Positions 41,993-51,892 of a DNA stretch of 56,658 bases are shown piece by piece. The notes below the pieces were generated by a model. The model had not been told where the DNA came from and searched no databases. It saw nothing but the letters and a program-made list of their open reading frames with translations. Position numbers and translations under genes: made by a program. Within the stretch, counting starts at the first letter, position 1. Every line of letters starts with the position of its first letter. This DNA is from an uncultured Bacillota bacterium (lineage in GTDB: Bacteria > Bacillota > Clostridia > Lachnospirales > Lachnospiraceae). The stretch is taken from assembly GCA_905200905.1 (NCBI GenBank), contig CAJKMA010000011.1, forward strand, positions 1-56,658. The letters are read 5' to 3'.

Positions 41993-43214
41993 TTACGTCT
42001 GCGTTCCTTTCTGCTGGCTCTTGTGGTATCTGCATCGGAACCTGCTGCCCTGTCTTTTCTATTACAGTCAACGTTCCTTTTGCAATACAAACACCCTTAT
42101 GTATTCCTATTTTAACACGATTCCCCAAGATTTGAACCCCCTTTTCCTCTAAAGTTTTAAGAAGTGCCTTTTGCTTATCAATGGCCCTAGTCTTAGCCTC
42201 CTCTTCGGTATAAGTAAACATCTGTTTTTCATAGGCATAATCCAGGCTGGTACCCAAGAAGATTGGCAAAGTAAAATTCTCTGTAATCCGAAGCTGTTTG
42301 AGTTTGGTAACGGTATCAAACTCCTGCCAGGTACACCTGGGCTTCAAAGTCATATAATAACTTCCTACACGAAAAACATAACCCTTTTTCTTTTTCCCTG
42401 TATAAACTGGCTTTTCATAGGTCATAGAAAATGCATGATAATATTCCAAATCATGCTGTACATACACATCTGCATCTGCATCTGTATAAGCATATCCGCT
42501 GACTTCTTTATTATCGTTATACAGTTCTAACTGTCCGCTTACTAAAACTTCTCCCTTCTTACAGGTATCTCCTATTTTTTTCAATGGGGTTCCTGTTCTG
42601 GTAACCATAGACACAATGATTCCATTTTTATCACTGGCAAAATCAGAAGCACCTGCTTCCTCCTTGTTATCATGCTGGTAGGTTTCATTTTCCTGTACTT
42701 CCAAAAGCAGGCGACTTCCAGAAATTTTAGCAGACACCCAGGTAAAATCCGGAAATTCTTCCCTGAGTTTTTCTGCCAAAAAAGCACAGTCTACCTCCTT
42801 TTTCAGGATTCCATGATACACTTCCAGTTCTTCCAGATACTTTAAAATACTCTGGGTGCTGTTATGAACATTGCCCTCCACATGAATATTCCAAATATGT
42901 CTGGATAACAAACAAAGAAGAAGAAATCCAAGACAAAAACCGATAAAAAATGCCTTTCTTTTTTGGTTTCTGTAAAAAAAGAAAGGCAGTCCATATTTCT
43001 TTAGAATCTTGATTCTGCTGTGTGTTTTTCTGCATATGTTCTTCATGCGGTAAAAGCCAGCAATGGTCACATTCATTTCATACGCTTGCTCTCGGTATAT
43101 CAGGTTCCATATTTGAATCTTGTGATAGCTGCACAAATTCAAGAAACGCTCTGGACTTGGAGTACACACACGAATGCGTACATATCCTCTACTATAATAT
43201 TTCCAGTCCTGCAC
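41985..43214 (-). CDS. yqfD: Sporulation protein YqfD
   Basis: A 409-residue membrane protein needed for sporulation in B. subtilis, with a basic N-terminal region, one transmembrane helix at ~88-106 and a large extracytoplasmic part (KKEVDCAFLAEKLREEFPDF; VVSGQL-type barrel segments). GTG 43214 has AGGAGG eight bases upstream. The yqfC-yqfD-phoH-ybeY order is conserved in spore formers. Confidence 0.92.
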   Translation of the reverse strand: MQDWKYYSRGYVRIRVCTPSPERFLNLCSYHKIQIWNLIYREQAYEMNVTIAGFYRMKNICRKTHSRIKILKKYGLPFFFYRNQKRKAFFIGFCLGFLLLCLLSRHIWNIHVEGNVHNSTQSILKYLEELEVYHGILKKEVDCAFLAEKLREEFPDFTWVSAKISGSRLLLEVQENETYQHDNKEEAGASDFASDKNGIIVSMVTRTGTPLKKIGDTCKKGEVLVSGQLELYNDNKEVSGYAYTDADADVYVQHDLEYYHAFSMTYEKPVYTGKKKKGYVFRVGSYYMTLKPRCTWQEFDTVTKLKQLRITENFTLPIFLGTSLDYAYEKQMFTYTEEEAKTRAIDKQKALLKTLEEKGVQILGNRVKIGIHKGVCIAKGTLTVIEKTGQQVPMQIPQEPAERNADVNE

Positions 43215-43229
43215 CTACACAGCCTCCTT

Positions 43230-43505
43230 TTAAAAAAATGAAATTCTGCAGATGGTTCCTGTAATCTTCATCTCCACATCCGTATAATAATCAATCACAA
43301 GCCCACTTCCTTCAATCTGAATCCTGTTCTGGGGAGACAACAGGAGAATGCAGGTATCTTCATACTTCCGGATGCATTTATAGTTTTCAATATACAATTC
43401 CCTGGAACCTGTAAGGGTAAGTACGGATTCTCCGTAAGACAAATCCCTGGGAATCTGCAGGGAATCGCCAATTTTCCCTGTAAAATTGCGAAACCTTCTG
43501 TTCAC
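43230..43505 (-). CDS. yqfC: Sporulation protein YqfC
   Basis: A 91-residue YabP/YqfC-family protein. It contains LQIPRDLSYGESVLTLTG, the family block, then a small beta-rich domain. Sporulation-linked, probably sigma-E controlled in relatives. GTG 43505 is preceded by GGAGG with seven-base spacing. Confidence 0.9.
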   Translation of the reverse strand: MNRRFRNFTGKIGDSLQIPRDLSYGESVLTLTGSRELYIENYKCIRKYEDTCILLLSPQNRIQIEGSGLVIDYYTDVEMKITGTICRISFF

Positions 43506-43539
43506 AGCTAAGCCTCCGGATTCTGCTTCTTATCATAAC

Positions 43540-44085
43540 CTATGCGCTTTCTTTCATAAAAATGATACCAAACCACAAAATCTGATTTGGGCTTAAAGTA
43601 AACTCCATATTATATTTTTCTGCCAATTCGCTAACAATAATTCCATGGCTTTCCACACAAGGGTGCATTTTTTCCGGAAATCTACAGGGGGCATCCGGAT
43701 AAGCACAATGCTCGCACAAATCGCAAGACTCCGTAGAAAGAGCCATACATTCCGTTCCTTGACTACGAATAAAAGCTTCTATGGCAGCTGTAATTTCCTC
43801 ATGTCCTCTTCTGGTAGCAAGGGTCTCTTCAAAATTAATAACATCCGACACCTCTGCAATGGTGGAAAACAGGAAACATTCCCCATATTCCAGGCAGCGT
43901 TTTCTGCACTCCTCCACACTTCCCACTGCGGGAGGACAGGCCCAGGTACTGTCATAGCGCTCACACTCCTGCTGGCAAATCCAGCGCACCCGAAAGGAAA
44001 AATCGATTTCCTCAGGTTTAAAAAAAGCATACTGATATACTGGAAACTGACAAATAAATTCTTCTAAACATTCATGAGATATCAT
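43540..44085 (-). CDS. DUF2284 metal-binding protein
   Basis: A 181-residue cysteine-rich protein of the DUF2284 family. WACPPAVGSVEECRKRCLEYG (~48-68 region) and CDLCEHCAYPDAPCRFPEKM (~120-139) are the metal-binding blocks. Members probably carry zinc or an iron-sulfur cluster and look like corrinoid or redox helper proteins, but the function is unknown. AGAAAGGAAG precedes ATG 44085. Confidence 0.88.
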   Translation of the reverse strand: MISHECLEEFICQFPVYQYAFFKPEEIDFSFRVRWICQQECERYDSTWACPPAVGSVEECRKRCLEYGECFLFSTIAEVSDVINFEETLATRRGHEEITAAIEAFIRSQGTECMALSTESCDLCEHCAYPDAPCRFPEKMHPCVESHGIIVSELAEKYNMEFTLSPNQILWFGIIFMKESA

Positions 44086-44109
44086 GTGGTACTTCCTTTC
44101 TTTCTACAA

Positions 44110-47100
44110 TTATTCCGTCTCAATTCGTAACTTACTTCCGCCTTCCCCCATTTTGGCAGGCTCTACCAAAAGTTTCACTGGAATTCGGGCCTTAATATCT
44201 TCCACATGGGTAATCACCCCAACCATCCGTTTCTTCGTTCTGATATGCTCCAAAGATTCCATGACCACCTCTAGACAGTTTTCGTCCAAAGTTCCAAATC
44301 CTTCATCCAAGAAGAAAAGTTCCAACGGCGCTGTACCTTTCATCTGAATCTGGGAGGACAGGGCCAGCGCCAGCGCCAGGGATGCCATAAAGGTCTCTCC
44401 CCCTGACAAGGTAGAAGCCGGACGCAAAACTCCTCCATTTTTGTAATCCCGAATCAAAAACAAACCAGAGCCATCTGTTTCTAATCCGAAACTGCTGCCA
44501 GTCATCTGGCGAAGCTGCACATCCGCTTCCCTAGAAACATATTCCAGATAATACCGAGAAACATATTCTACAAAACGCTTTCCACGAAACAATCCTTCTA
44601 ACTCCGAAAGTAAATCTAATTGATGATAAATGACTTCTAACCTTTGCAACAACTCCTTCTTTTCCTCCCAGGCCTTCCTGGTCTGCTCCAATTCCTGTTT
44701 CACAGCTCCAAGCTCTTTGTTATTCTGGATAATCGTCTTCGTCAACGTTTCCTCTTCCTGGAAAAAAGCGGTAAGCTCTTCTTTTAAAATTTTTCTATCC
44801 CCCAATTTGGCCAGAACCTGCATTTTCTGATTCTCTAATTTCATCCCCTGATTTTCATAAACCGTCACCTGATTCTGAAATATATGCAATTTATTTTCTT
44901 CCTCTCGGTGATTTTCAATCCAGGCTTCTTCCCTTACACCTGCTTGTTCCATGTTTTTTTGGAGTAAACATTGTTTTTCTTTTGCCTGTTCTTTTGCAGT
45001 TTCTGCCAGCACTTTTTGCTCTGCATACTGTTCCTTTGCAATTCTTTCTTCTTTTTGTAGTTTCTCCCATTTCTTTTGTGTTTCTTCCTGGACACTTTCC
45101 AGATTTTTTAAAGCGACCTCCAGACTGATTTGCTGCTCTTTTAGTTTTTGTGTTCTCCCTGCTTTTTTCTGTATCTGTTCCAAAAGCTCTTGCATACGTT
45201 TTCCATTTTGCTCCAGCCAAATACGCAACTCTGTTTGCGTGGTCTGCAAGGCTTCTATAAGTTTTCGTCCTTTTTCGCTGTTTGCTACTCTTGCTTCAAT
45301 CTGAGTCTCCAATAAATTTTGCTGTTTCTGTTTTTCTTCTGCTTCTCTTTGTTTTCTCTGCACCTCCTCATAAAAAGCGCAAAAATCTTCTTGACAAAAT
45401 GCTTCTTTCAATTTCAAAAGCTTCTGTTCTGGTACCTTTTCCTCTTCTGCCAAGCGCAGACACTCCTGCTGTATTTCTTCTATGGAATGAATCAGTGTTT
45501 CTTTGCGGGCTTCCCCTGCAGCAAACTGCTTCTGAAAATTCTGCAAATTCTCCACGGACTGCTCCAAGGCTGCTTCCTTTTCCTCCAGTTCCTGTTTTGC
45601 TGCTTTTTGCATACCTTCTTTTTCTTCACAGGATGCTTCTAGACTTTTGATTTTTTCTCCTATCTCCCGTTTTTGCATCTCCTCCCATTCTTTTTGAAGG
45701 GTATGTAAATTTTTCCCAATATGCTCCAAAGACGCTTCCAAAGCAGAGGTCTTAGCAAGGCTCTCCTGAAATGCTCTTTCTGCTTTTTCCTTTTCTAACA
45801 TCCAGTCAACAGTCGCTTCTTCCAAACTTCTAGTCTGAGCAAAATGGTGAATACTGCCACACACAGGACAGGGTTCTCCCTCTTTTAATTCTGCTGCTAG
45901 GATTCCGGCTAAATGCTGTAAATACTGCTGCTCTCCTATCTCCTTTTTTTCTAGAGCTTCTTGTTCTTTCTCTTTTGCCTTCTTCCACTTTCCTTTGGTT
46001 TCTTCATAAACTTTCTGCTGTTCTTTTACCTGTTTCTTTATCTGGCACGCCTTTTCATATTCTTCTTTTAGCTGGAAAAGCTGTTGTTTTTCCACTTCTA
46101 AGAAAGCAAAATCTTCTAATGTTTTCTTTAAAAGATTTCTTTTTTCTTCCAGATGCTTTTTCTTCCCCTCTTCCTCCTTTGCTATTTGCTCTATTTTTTT
46201 CAGTTCCTGCTCACATGCCTGAAGCTGCTCTGTTTGTCTTTCTCCTTTTCTCCTTGCATCCTTGTTCTGTTTTTTCAACTGTCCAAGCAGCAGTGTGAGA
46301 CGGTTTCCCTCTTCTGCGGCTTCTCTTATAAAACTTGGAACGGTTGCTTTTTCCACCTCTTGTCTAAAACTTTCTTTTTGCTTTTTACGATTTTCAATAT
46401 CCTGCAAAAGCGTTGTCATTTTTTTCTGAGCATCTGCTAACTTCTTATCTATTTCTTGTTTTTCCAGGCTTTTCTCTTCAAACTCCAAAGCCAATTTTTT
46501 TCGTTCTGCTTCCAGCTCCAAAGCCTGCTTTATCAACTCCTGCTGAAGCTGCAAAACTGGTTTTTCTTTTTCTGCCTGATTATGAGCCTCCTGTTTTTTT
46601 GCTTCTGCTATGGTAAGCGCTTCCTGTTTTTCCTGCCAAAGAGAAAGGCTTGTGTCTTTAGCTGCCTGCGCCGCCATTTGTTGCTTCTGTGCATTTTGTG
46701 CATCCAAAAGCCAGACAAAAAGAGCATTTGCCGTTTCTGCCTGTTGTATCCGAATCCTCAATTTCTCCATGGCTTCTGCTTCTTTCTTATGAGTAAAAAG
46801 CTGTGCTTCGACAGCTTCATATTCTGTTTGCAGCGCCAACACCGTTTTTCCTTCTTCTAGCTGTTCCCGAACTTTTTTTTGCTGCTTTTCCTGATTCCCA
46901 AGCTCCTGAACAAGCCTCTGCCCCATTTCCTCTAAATTCTGTATGTTCCTCTGGCTTATCTGTTCATACCTGGATAGGGCACCTTCTTTTTCCCTCTTTT
47001 CTCCTTCCCAACGAGCCGCACGGTTTTTCACCAAAATCGCCAGACGTTCTCCATACTGTTCCAGATGAAACAAACGCTCCAGCATTTTATTTCGTTCCAT

Positions 47101-47580
47101 GCCCTCCAACTTCAAAAATTCTGAAAACTTTCCCTGGGGAAGCACAACCGTTCGGAAAAAATCTTCCTTAGACAATCCAAGTACCTCCCTGCACTTCTCA
47201 TTGACTGTCCCCACCCGATCTGCCAGAATCACTGGCTCCTTGCCAGTCAAATCTATAAATTTCGCGCCATCACTACGTATGGTTCCCTCTTTTCCCCTGC
47301 GAAAACCTCTGGAAACCTGATAAGTTTTCATCTGTTTTTCCTTTACAGAAAATATGTAGTCCACAGCAGCCTTGTCTGTATTCACATTGATAAAATTTGC
47401 ACTATTTCTGGCAGTTGTACCATAAAGGGCCAAAGTCATACCATCTAAAATACTACTTTTCCCACTTCCTGTAGGACCAAAAATCCCGAACAAGCCCTGA
47501 TTACCAAGTAGTTCAAAATCCACCTCCTGGGCCTCCAGAAAACTATTCAGTCCCTTAATCTTCATCCAAACCGGACGCAT
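44110..47580 (-). CDS. sbcC: Exonuclease SbcCD ATPase subunit SbcC
   Basis: A 1156-residue Rad50-like ATPase that with SbcD cleaves DNA hairpins and protein-blocked ends. Walker A GPTGSGKSSILDG (~35-47), long coiled coils (about 180-480 and 590-920) and the zinc hook CPVCGS (~568) are present. The ABC signature LSGGETFMASLALALALS (~1058) and Walker B FFLDEGFGTLDE complete it. ATG 47580 follows AAGGAGG with six-base spacing and overlaps sbcD by 26 bases. Confidence 0.96.
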   Translation of the reverse strand: MRPVWMKIKGLNSFLEAQEVDFELLGNQGLFGIFGPTGSGKSSILDGMTLALYGTTARNSANFINVNTDKAAVDYIFSVKEKQMKTYQVSRGFRRGKEGTIRSDGAKFIDLTGKEPVILADRVGTVNEKCREVLGLSKEDFFRTVVLPQGKFSEFLKLEGMERNKMLERLFHLEQYGERLAILVKNRAARWEGEKREKEGALSRYEQISQRNIQNLEEMGQRLVQELGNQEKQQKKVREQLEEGKTVLALQTEYEAVEAQLFTHKKEAEAMEKLRIRIQQAETANALFVWLLDAQNAQKQQMAAQAAKDTSLSLWQEKQEALTIAEAKKQEAHNQAEKEKPVLQLQQELIKQALELEAERKKLALEFEEKSLEKQEIDKKLADAQKKMTTLLQDIENRKKQKESFRQEVEKATVPSFIREAAEEGNRLTLLLGQLKKQNKDARRKGERQTEQLQACEQELKKIEQIAKEEEGKKKHLEEKRNLLKKTLEDFAFLEVEKQQLFQLKEEYEKACQIKKQVKEQQKVYEETKGKWKKAKEKEQEALEKKEIGEQQYLQHLAGILAAELKEGEPCPVCGSIHHFAQTRSLEEATVDWMLEKEKAERAFQESLAKTSALEASLEHIGKNLHTLQKEWEEMQKREIGEKIKSLEASCEEKEGMQKAAKQELEEKEAALEQSVENLQNFQKQFAAGEARKETLIHSIEEIQQECLRLAEEEKVPEQKLLKLKEAFCQEDFCAFYEEVQRKQREAEEKQKQQNLLETQIEARVANSEKGRKLIEALQTTQTELRIWLEQNGKRMQELLEQIQKKAGRTQKLKEQQISLEVALKNLESVQEETQKKWEKLQKEERIAKEQYAEQKVLAETAKEQAKEKQCLLQKNMEQAGVREEAWIENHREEENKLHIFQNQVTVYENQGMKLENQKMQVLAKLGDRKILKEELTAFFQEEETLTKTIIQNNKELGAVKQELEQTRKAWEEKKELLQRLEVIYHQLDLLSELEGLFRGKRFVEYVSRYYLEYVSREADVQLRQMTGSSFGLETDGSGLFLIRDYKNGGVLRPASTLSGGETFMASLALALALSSQIQMKGTAPLELFFLDEGFGTLDENCLEVVMESLEHIRTKKRMVGVITHVEDIKARIPVKLLVEPAKMGEGGSKLRIETE

Positions 47581-48784
47581 CTTCCCCCTCCTTCTCTAAA
47601 AGCCCCAGAAGCAGCTCTACCACTTCCCTCTCCGGCTCCACTCCTTTTTTCTCTGTATAATAACTGGAAAATAATTCTTCAAAGCTCTTTTCAAAAAAAG
47701 TTTCCCTTGTCTCCTCTGTTTCCCAAGAAGAAAACAAGGGAATCACTTCCAGAATGTCCTCTTTATATTTTTTCAGTTCTTTTAACTGTTCCTCCCGTAT
47801 ATAGGTATCTGTATGAATCTGTAAATACACATAACAAGGTCTGTTCTGATGCTCCTGGCAGCGTTTTAATGCCTCCTCATAATCCCTGCACACCCATTTT
47901 TCTATAGGTTTTGGATTATCAAAATAATATTCCTGTACCCTAGGCTCTTCCCCTGGATGTAGCTCCACAAAAAAGCACTGTTTTGCAATCACGGTCTCCT
48001 GAAGGCGGTAAGGAAGAGGGGAACCACTATAACGGATTTTACCCTGACTTCCCACAGCCTTTTGGGGCCTGTGAACATGTCCCAAAGCTACGTACTGCGC
48101 CTCTTTTGGAAACACCTCCAAGGGCAGAAGATAACTGTTTCCTAATATCATCCCCTGTTCAGAACCATCTTTTACACAACCAAGAGTAAAAACATGACTC
48201 ATTAGGACATTCACCGTATCTTCTTCATACCAGGCAGCTTTTTGCTGAAATAAAGCTTTCACCTTCTGGCTATAATCTGCAGCCCTTTTTCTTTCTTCGT
48301 CTTCCTCCTTATATAAAATTTCATTAAGACTTTTTTCACTGGGATAAGGAACACAGACAAAAACCACCTTTTCCCCATGAATTGTCACAGAAAACACACC
48401 CTCGTCCAAAGACTGAACCATAAACGTTCCATATTTCCCAGAAGGCAGTTTTGTTTTTGGTGTTCCATAAATCAGAATTCCATGCTCCTGCACCAGTGGA
48501 ACAATTGCCTCTAGTCTTGAGGGTTGGTCATGATTTCCTGCAATTACCAGCACTAGACGTGTGCCATGGTTACTTAATTTCTTTAAAGTCTCATAAAACA
48601 AGCTTTCTGCTGCTGCTGAAGGATGTCCATTATCAAAAATATCACCGGCAATACAGATGACCTCCGCTTTGGTTTCTTCTGCAAAGGAAACAAACTGTCC
48701 CAGCACATGACGCTGTTCCTCCAGCCGGCTTTTCCCTTCCAGTAATTTTCCCAGATGCCAGTCCCCAGTATGTAATAATCTCAT
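47555..48784 (-). CDS. sbcD: Exonuclease SbcCD nuclease subunit SbcD
   Basis: A 409-residue Mre11-like metallophosphoesterase. Metal motifs GDWHLGK (~7), GDIFDNGHPS (~48), GNHDQPSR (~82), MSHVFTLG and GHVHRPQ (~235) are all intact. It lies at the head of the sbcDC pair and diverges from lgt. Confidence 0.96.
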   Translation of the reverse strand: MRLLHTGDWHLGKLLEGKSRLEEQRHVLGQFVSFAEETKAEVICIAGDIFDNGHPSAAAESLFYETLKKLSNHGTRLVLVIAGNHDQPSRLEAIVPLVQEHGILIYGTPKTKLPSGKYGTFMVQSLDEGVFSVTIHGEKVVFVCVPYPSEKSLNEILYKEEDEERKRAADYSQKVKALFQQKAAWYEEDTVNVLMSHVFTLGCVKDGSEQGMILGNSYLLPLEVFPKEAQYVALGHVHRPQKAVGSQGKIRYSGSPLPYRLQETVIAKQCFFVELHPGEEPRVQEYYFDNPKPIEKWVCRDYEEALKRCQEHQNRPCYVYLQIHTDTYIREEQLKELKKYKEDILEVIPLFSSWETEETRETFFEKSFEELFSSYYTEKKGVEPEREVVELLLGLLEKEGEDASGLDED

Positions 48785-48877
48785 AATAAAAATTCCTCTT
48801 CCATAAATAATTCTGTTTTCTATTTTAACACTTGCAGGTTCCGAAAAAAAGTCTATAATGCTTTTTTATAGAAAAGG

Positions 48878-48886
48878 TGTTATAAT
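48878..48886 (+). promoter_or_regulatory. Extended -10 promoter element of lgt
   Basis: TGTTATAAT (48878-48886), a TGn-TATAAT extended -10, 67 bases before the lgt start; no good -35 box was seen. Confidence 0.55.
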
Positions 48887-48952
48887 ACAAAAATACCTGG
48901 CGGATGATTCCGCATTTTGTGGTATCAAAAAAGCAGAAAGTGAGTTGACATT

Positions 48953-49723
48953 ATGAAGAATGAATTATTTTCCATTGGGCCGTTTACGGTACATGGGTAT
49001 GGTCTTATGATTGCCCTTGGTATCTTAGTATGTATTGCTATGGGCATGTACCGCGCCAGAAAAAAATCTATGAGTGATGAAGCCGTTCTGGATATTGCTA
49101 TTTTCGGCGTTCTTTTTGGCTTTGTAGGAGCAAAAGCCTTATATGTAATTGTAGAATTTCCTGACTTTTTAAAAAATCCCATGAGTGTTCTGGGTTCGGA
49201 AGGATTCGTGGTATACGGAGGAATCATTACCGGTGTTCTAGCTGCTATGATTTACTGCCGGATAAAACATCTGAAATTCCTGGAATATTTTGATCTCCTG
49301 GCTCCCTCTGTTGCTTTGGCCCAGGGATTTGGACGCATTGGCTGTCTTTTAGCTGGATGCTGTTATGGAAAAGAAACCAATGCTTTTTGGGGTATCACAT
49401 TCCCCGAAGGAAGTCTGGCGCCTTCTGGAGTCAAATTGATTCCCACCCAGCTTTTATCTTCTGCCGGAGATTTTCTCATTATGTTTCTTTTACTGACATA
49501 CAGTAAACATAGTAAAAAAACTGGAAATGTAGGCTTTCTTTATATGCTCCTTTACGGAGTGGGACGTTTTTTCCTGGAATTTCTCCGTTCAGACGACAGA
49601 GGAGCTGTAGGAATTCTTTCTACTTCCCAATTTATTTCCATTGGCATTATCCTACTAGCATTCATTTTATTTTTCAAAGATAAACTGTTTCCTAAAAAGG
49701 TTCAAAATACACCAGAAGCATAG
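48953..49723 (+). CDS. lgt: Prolipoprotein diacylglyceryl transferase
   Basis: A 256-residue polytopic membrane enzyme that attaches diacylglycerol to the lipobox Cys of prolipoproteins, the step before LspA. VHGYGLMIALGI (~13-24), the GGIITGVLAAMIYCRIKHL helix (~91) and GFGRIGCLLAGCCYGKET (~122-139) match the family; the last is the Firmicute variant of the Lgt signature. ATG 48953 follows AAGTGAG. Twelve bases separate it from the PLD gene. Confidence 0.92.
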   Translation: MKNELFSIGPFTVHGYGLMIALGILVCIAMGMYRARKKSMSDEAVLDIAIFGVLFGFVGAKALYVIVEFPDFLKNPMSVLGSEGFVVYGGIITGVLAAMIYCRIKHLKFLEYFDLLAPSVALAQGFGRIGCLLAGCCYGKETNAFWGITFPEGSLAPSGVKLIPTQLLSSAGDFLIMFLLLTYSKHSKKTGNVGFLYMLLYGVGRFFLEFLRSDDRGAVGILSTSQFISIGIILLAFILFFKDKLFPKKVQNTPEA

Positions 49724-49735
49724 GAGGTATCACAT

Positions 49736-51145
49736 ATGAAAAAAATTCCCTGTGGCTGGATTATTTTTGTTTTTGTACTGGTTTACATCAGTGCTTTGAC
49801 CCTTCCCTATGTGGCACACAAAAAAGTTTCCTCTTCTTTCCAGGAAACTTTTGCCAAACGTAATTTTGTAAGTGAATCTGTGGGAACAGAGCGTGTTGCC
49901 TATCTTGATGATAATGTAGAGGCTTTGCAGTACCGCTTACGTATGGTGGAGGAAGCAGAAGAAGAAATCATTCTCTCCACTTTTGATTTCAATGCTGACC
50001 AAGCAGGAAAGGATATGATGGCTGCCCTTTCCAGCGCTGCCAAAAGAGGGGTTAAAGTTCGTGTTATCGTTGACGGTTTCAGCGGATTTCTGGACTTAAA
50101 TGGGTCAAAAGGAAAGCCCTGGTTTCAAGCCTTTGTGTCCCAAGAAAATGTCAACGTCAAAATTTATAACCCGATAAATTTTTTTAAACCTTGGAATATT
50201 CAAGCAAGACTTCATGATAAGTACTTTATCATTGATAAAAAAATGTATCTTTTAGGAGGACGAAATACGACCAATCTTTTCCTTGGCGACTACTCTTCTT
50301 CTAAAAACATTGACCGTGAATTATTTGTTTACGAAGCTACCTCTGCCGAGGATTCTTCTCTTTTGCAGGTTCTGGACTATTTTGAAAATGTATGGAAAAG
50401 CCCTGATAGCCAAAATTATACCTGTTCCAGAAAAACTGAAAAAATCAGTGCATGTGCTGTAGAATTAGAAAACCGTTATAAAAAATTGCAAGAATTATAC
50501 CCTGAATCCTATGAGACATGGAACTGGGAAAAACTCACCATGGAAACCAACCGAATTTCCCTGCTCTCCAATCCCATTACTTCAGACAACAAGGAGCCCT
50601 GGATGTGGTATGCTTTAACCCAGCTTATGCAGCAAGGCAAAGAGGTAACGGTTTACACACCTTATATTATCTGTGGAAAAGAAATGTATCAGGATTTAAC
50701 AGAGCTTACCTCGAATGGCACCAACATTGAGATTATCACCAATGCAGTTTCCAGCGGAGCCAATCCCTGGGGCTGTACAGACTATCTGAACCAAAAACAA
50801 AAGATTTGGAACACTGGAGCAAAAGTTCATGAATTTATGGGAAAACACTCCTGCCATACCAAAGCCTTGCTCATTGATGAACACATGACCATTCTTGGTT
50901 CCTATAACATGGATATGCGAAGTACATACCAGGACACTGAATTAATGTTAGCTGTGGATTCTATAGAATTAAACGCAACAATTGCAAACGAAGTGGAACA
51001 AGATAAAACCTACAGCAGAACCATGGGAGAAGATGGCACCTATGTTTATGGTGAACATTACAAAGAAAAAGAAATGAGCCTAGGGAAAACCATTTTTTAT
51101 GGACTCCTTCGAGTTCTCACAATTCCAATCCGCCGCTTCTTGTAA
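49736..51145 (+). CDS. Phospholipase D-like (cardiolipin synthase-type) protein
   Basis: A 469-residue membrane-anchored protein (transmembrane helix ~6-26) with two HKD motifs: HDKYFIIDKKMYLLGGRNTT (~160) and HTKALLIDEHMTILGSYNMD (~377). Both are complete, so it should be catalytic. It may make cardiolipin, or may be one of the related phosphatidyltransferases or PLD-like nucleases; the single helix differs from the two in bacterial Cls. AGGAGG precedes ATG 49736 and the stop overlaps a strong terminator. Confidence 0.88.
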   Translation: MKKIPCGWIIFVFVLVYISALTLPYVAHKKVSSSFQETFAKRNFVSESVGTERVAYLDDNVEALQYRLRMVEEAEEEIILSTFDFNADQAGKDMMAALSSAAKRGVKVRVIVDGFSGFLDLNGSKGKPWFQAFVSQENVNVKIYNPINFFKPWNIQARLHDKYFIIDKKMYLLGGRNTTNLFLGDYSSSKNIDRELFVYEATSAEDSSLLQVLDYFENVWKSPDSQNYTCSRKTEKISACAVELENRYKKLQELYPESYETWNWEKLTMETNRISLLSNPITSDNKEPWMWYALTQLMQQGKEVTVYTPYIICGKEMYQDLTELTSNGTNIEIITNAVSSGANPWGCTDYLNQKQKIWNTGAKVHEFMGKHSCHTKALLIDEHMTILGSYNMDMRSTYQDTELMLAVDSIELNATIANEVEQDKTYSRTMGEDGTYVYGEHYKEKEMSLGKTIFYGLLRVLTIPIRRFL

Positions 51146-51198
51146 AAATAGGTCTATTGTTCCGGCGAACTCGCTGAATGAACAATAGACCTATTTTT
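51144..51198. terminator. Strong bidirectional terminator
   Basis: A perfect 19-bp inverted repeat (51144-51162 with 51180-51198) with A5 and T5 ends and a 17-base loop that itself contains GCGA/TCGC. It serves the PLD gene and the convergent YkgJ-family gene. Confidence 0.92.
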
Positions 51199-51207
51199 CT
51201 ATCATTT

Positions 51208-51870
51208 TTAAGCAAAAAATTTCTTTGCTTTCTCTAAACGTTCCTGAAACTGAGGATAAAAATCCTGACTGTAATCATAAGGAGTAAGATAAAAATTCTT
51301 CAGCAGATACATAGAAATACTCTTCAAGGAGCTTTCATCCTCAAAATTTTTCAAAACATTTTCCACTTTCTTCAAGAAATAATGCCAGTCGGTAACAAAA
51401 GTTTCATATCTTCGAATATCCGGTATACCAAGCCACTTATTAATTTTTATTTTGCTTTTTGGTTCCATAGCACATTCGTGAACTTGAAGAAAATATTGAA
51501 ACCCCTGATTCTCATAAATTCTTCCAAGAGGAAACATCCTGCAAAATCCAGGTCGAAAACTGTGAATGCTACATCTCCCTTGATCATTTAAAAAGGTACA
51601 CGTTTCTGTTTTTTCTGTCATTTTCAGATTTGGCAGAATAACTCCATCTACTATCTGAAGTTCTATCGCATAAGACAATAAAGTTTCAAAACTTTCTTCC
51701 AGATTTTTGCACAATAAAAAGCAGTCATAGGGATCTAGCACAATAGAACTTCCCATCCCTCTGCAACAATCAGAACAACCCTTGCAGTCATTGCAACCTA
51801 CTTTTACCATATCATTTTGTCTGTATAATCTGCCATCTGAAACAGCTTTCAAATCAATTTCACGAAGCAT
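51208..51870 (-). CDS. YkgJ family cysteine-cluster protein
   Basis: A 220-residue protein with the YkgJ/UPF0153 zinc or iron-sulfur cluster pattern: CNDCKGCSDCCRGMGSSIVL (~26-45), then CTFLNDQGRCSIHSFRPGFC (~88-107) and a later Cys in VHECAM. Reaction unknown. AGAGGAG precedes ATG 51870, and the alarmone synthetase gene lies 22 bases upstream, so they are probably co-transcribed. Confidence 0.87.
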   Translation of the reverse strand: MLREIDLKAVSDGRLYRQNDMVKVGCNDCKGCSDCCRGMGSSIVLDPYDCFLLCKNLEESFETLLSYAIELQIVDGVILPNLKMTEKTETCTFLNDQGRCSIHSFRPGFCRMFPLGRIYENQGFQYFLQVHECAMEPKSKIKINKWLGIPDIRRYETFVTDWHYFLKKVENVLKNFEDESSLKSISMYLLKNFYLTPYDYSQDFYPQFQERLEKAKKFFA

Positions 51871-51892
51871 ACATTTCTCCTCTTTCTGTCCT

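Noticed and set aside
44951..46860. Several Phe/Leu/Cys-rich plus-strand ORFs
   Set aside because: They arise opposite the Lys/Glu/Gln-rich coiled coils of SbcC, where the complementary strand naturally encodes hydrophobic residues.
48901..48915. GCGGA/TCCGC hairpin before lgt as a riboswitch
   Set aside because: A single 5-bp stem with no conserved aptamer features.
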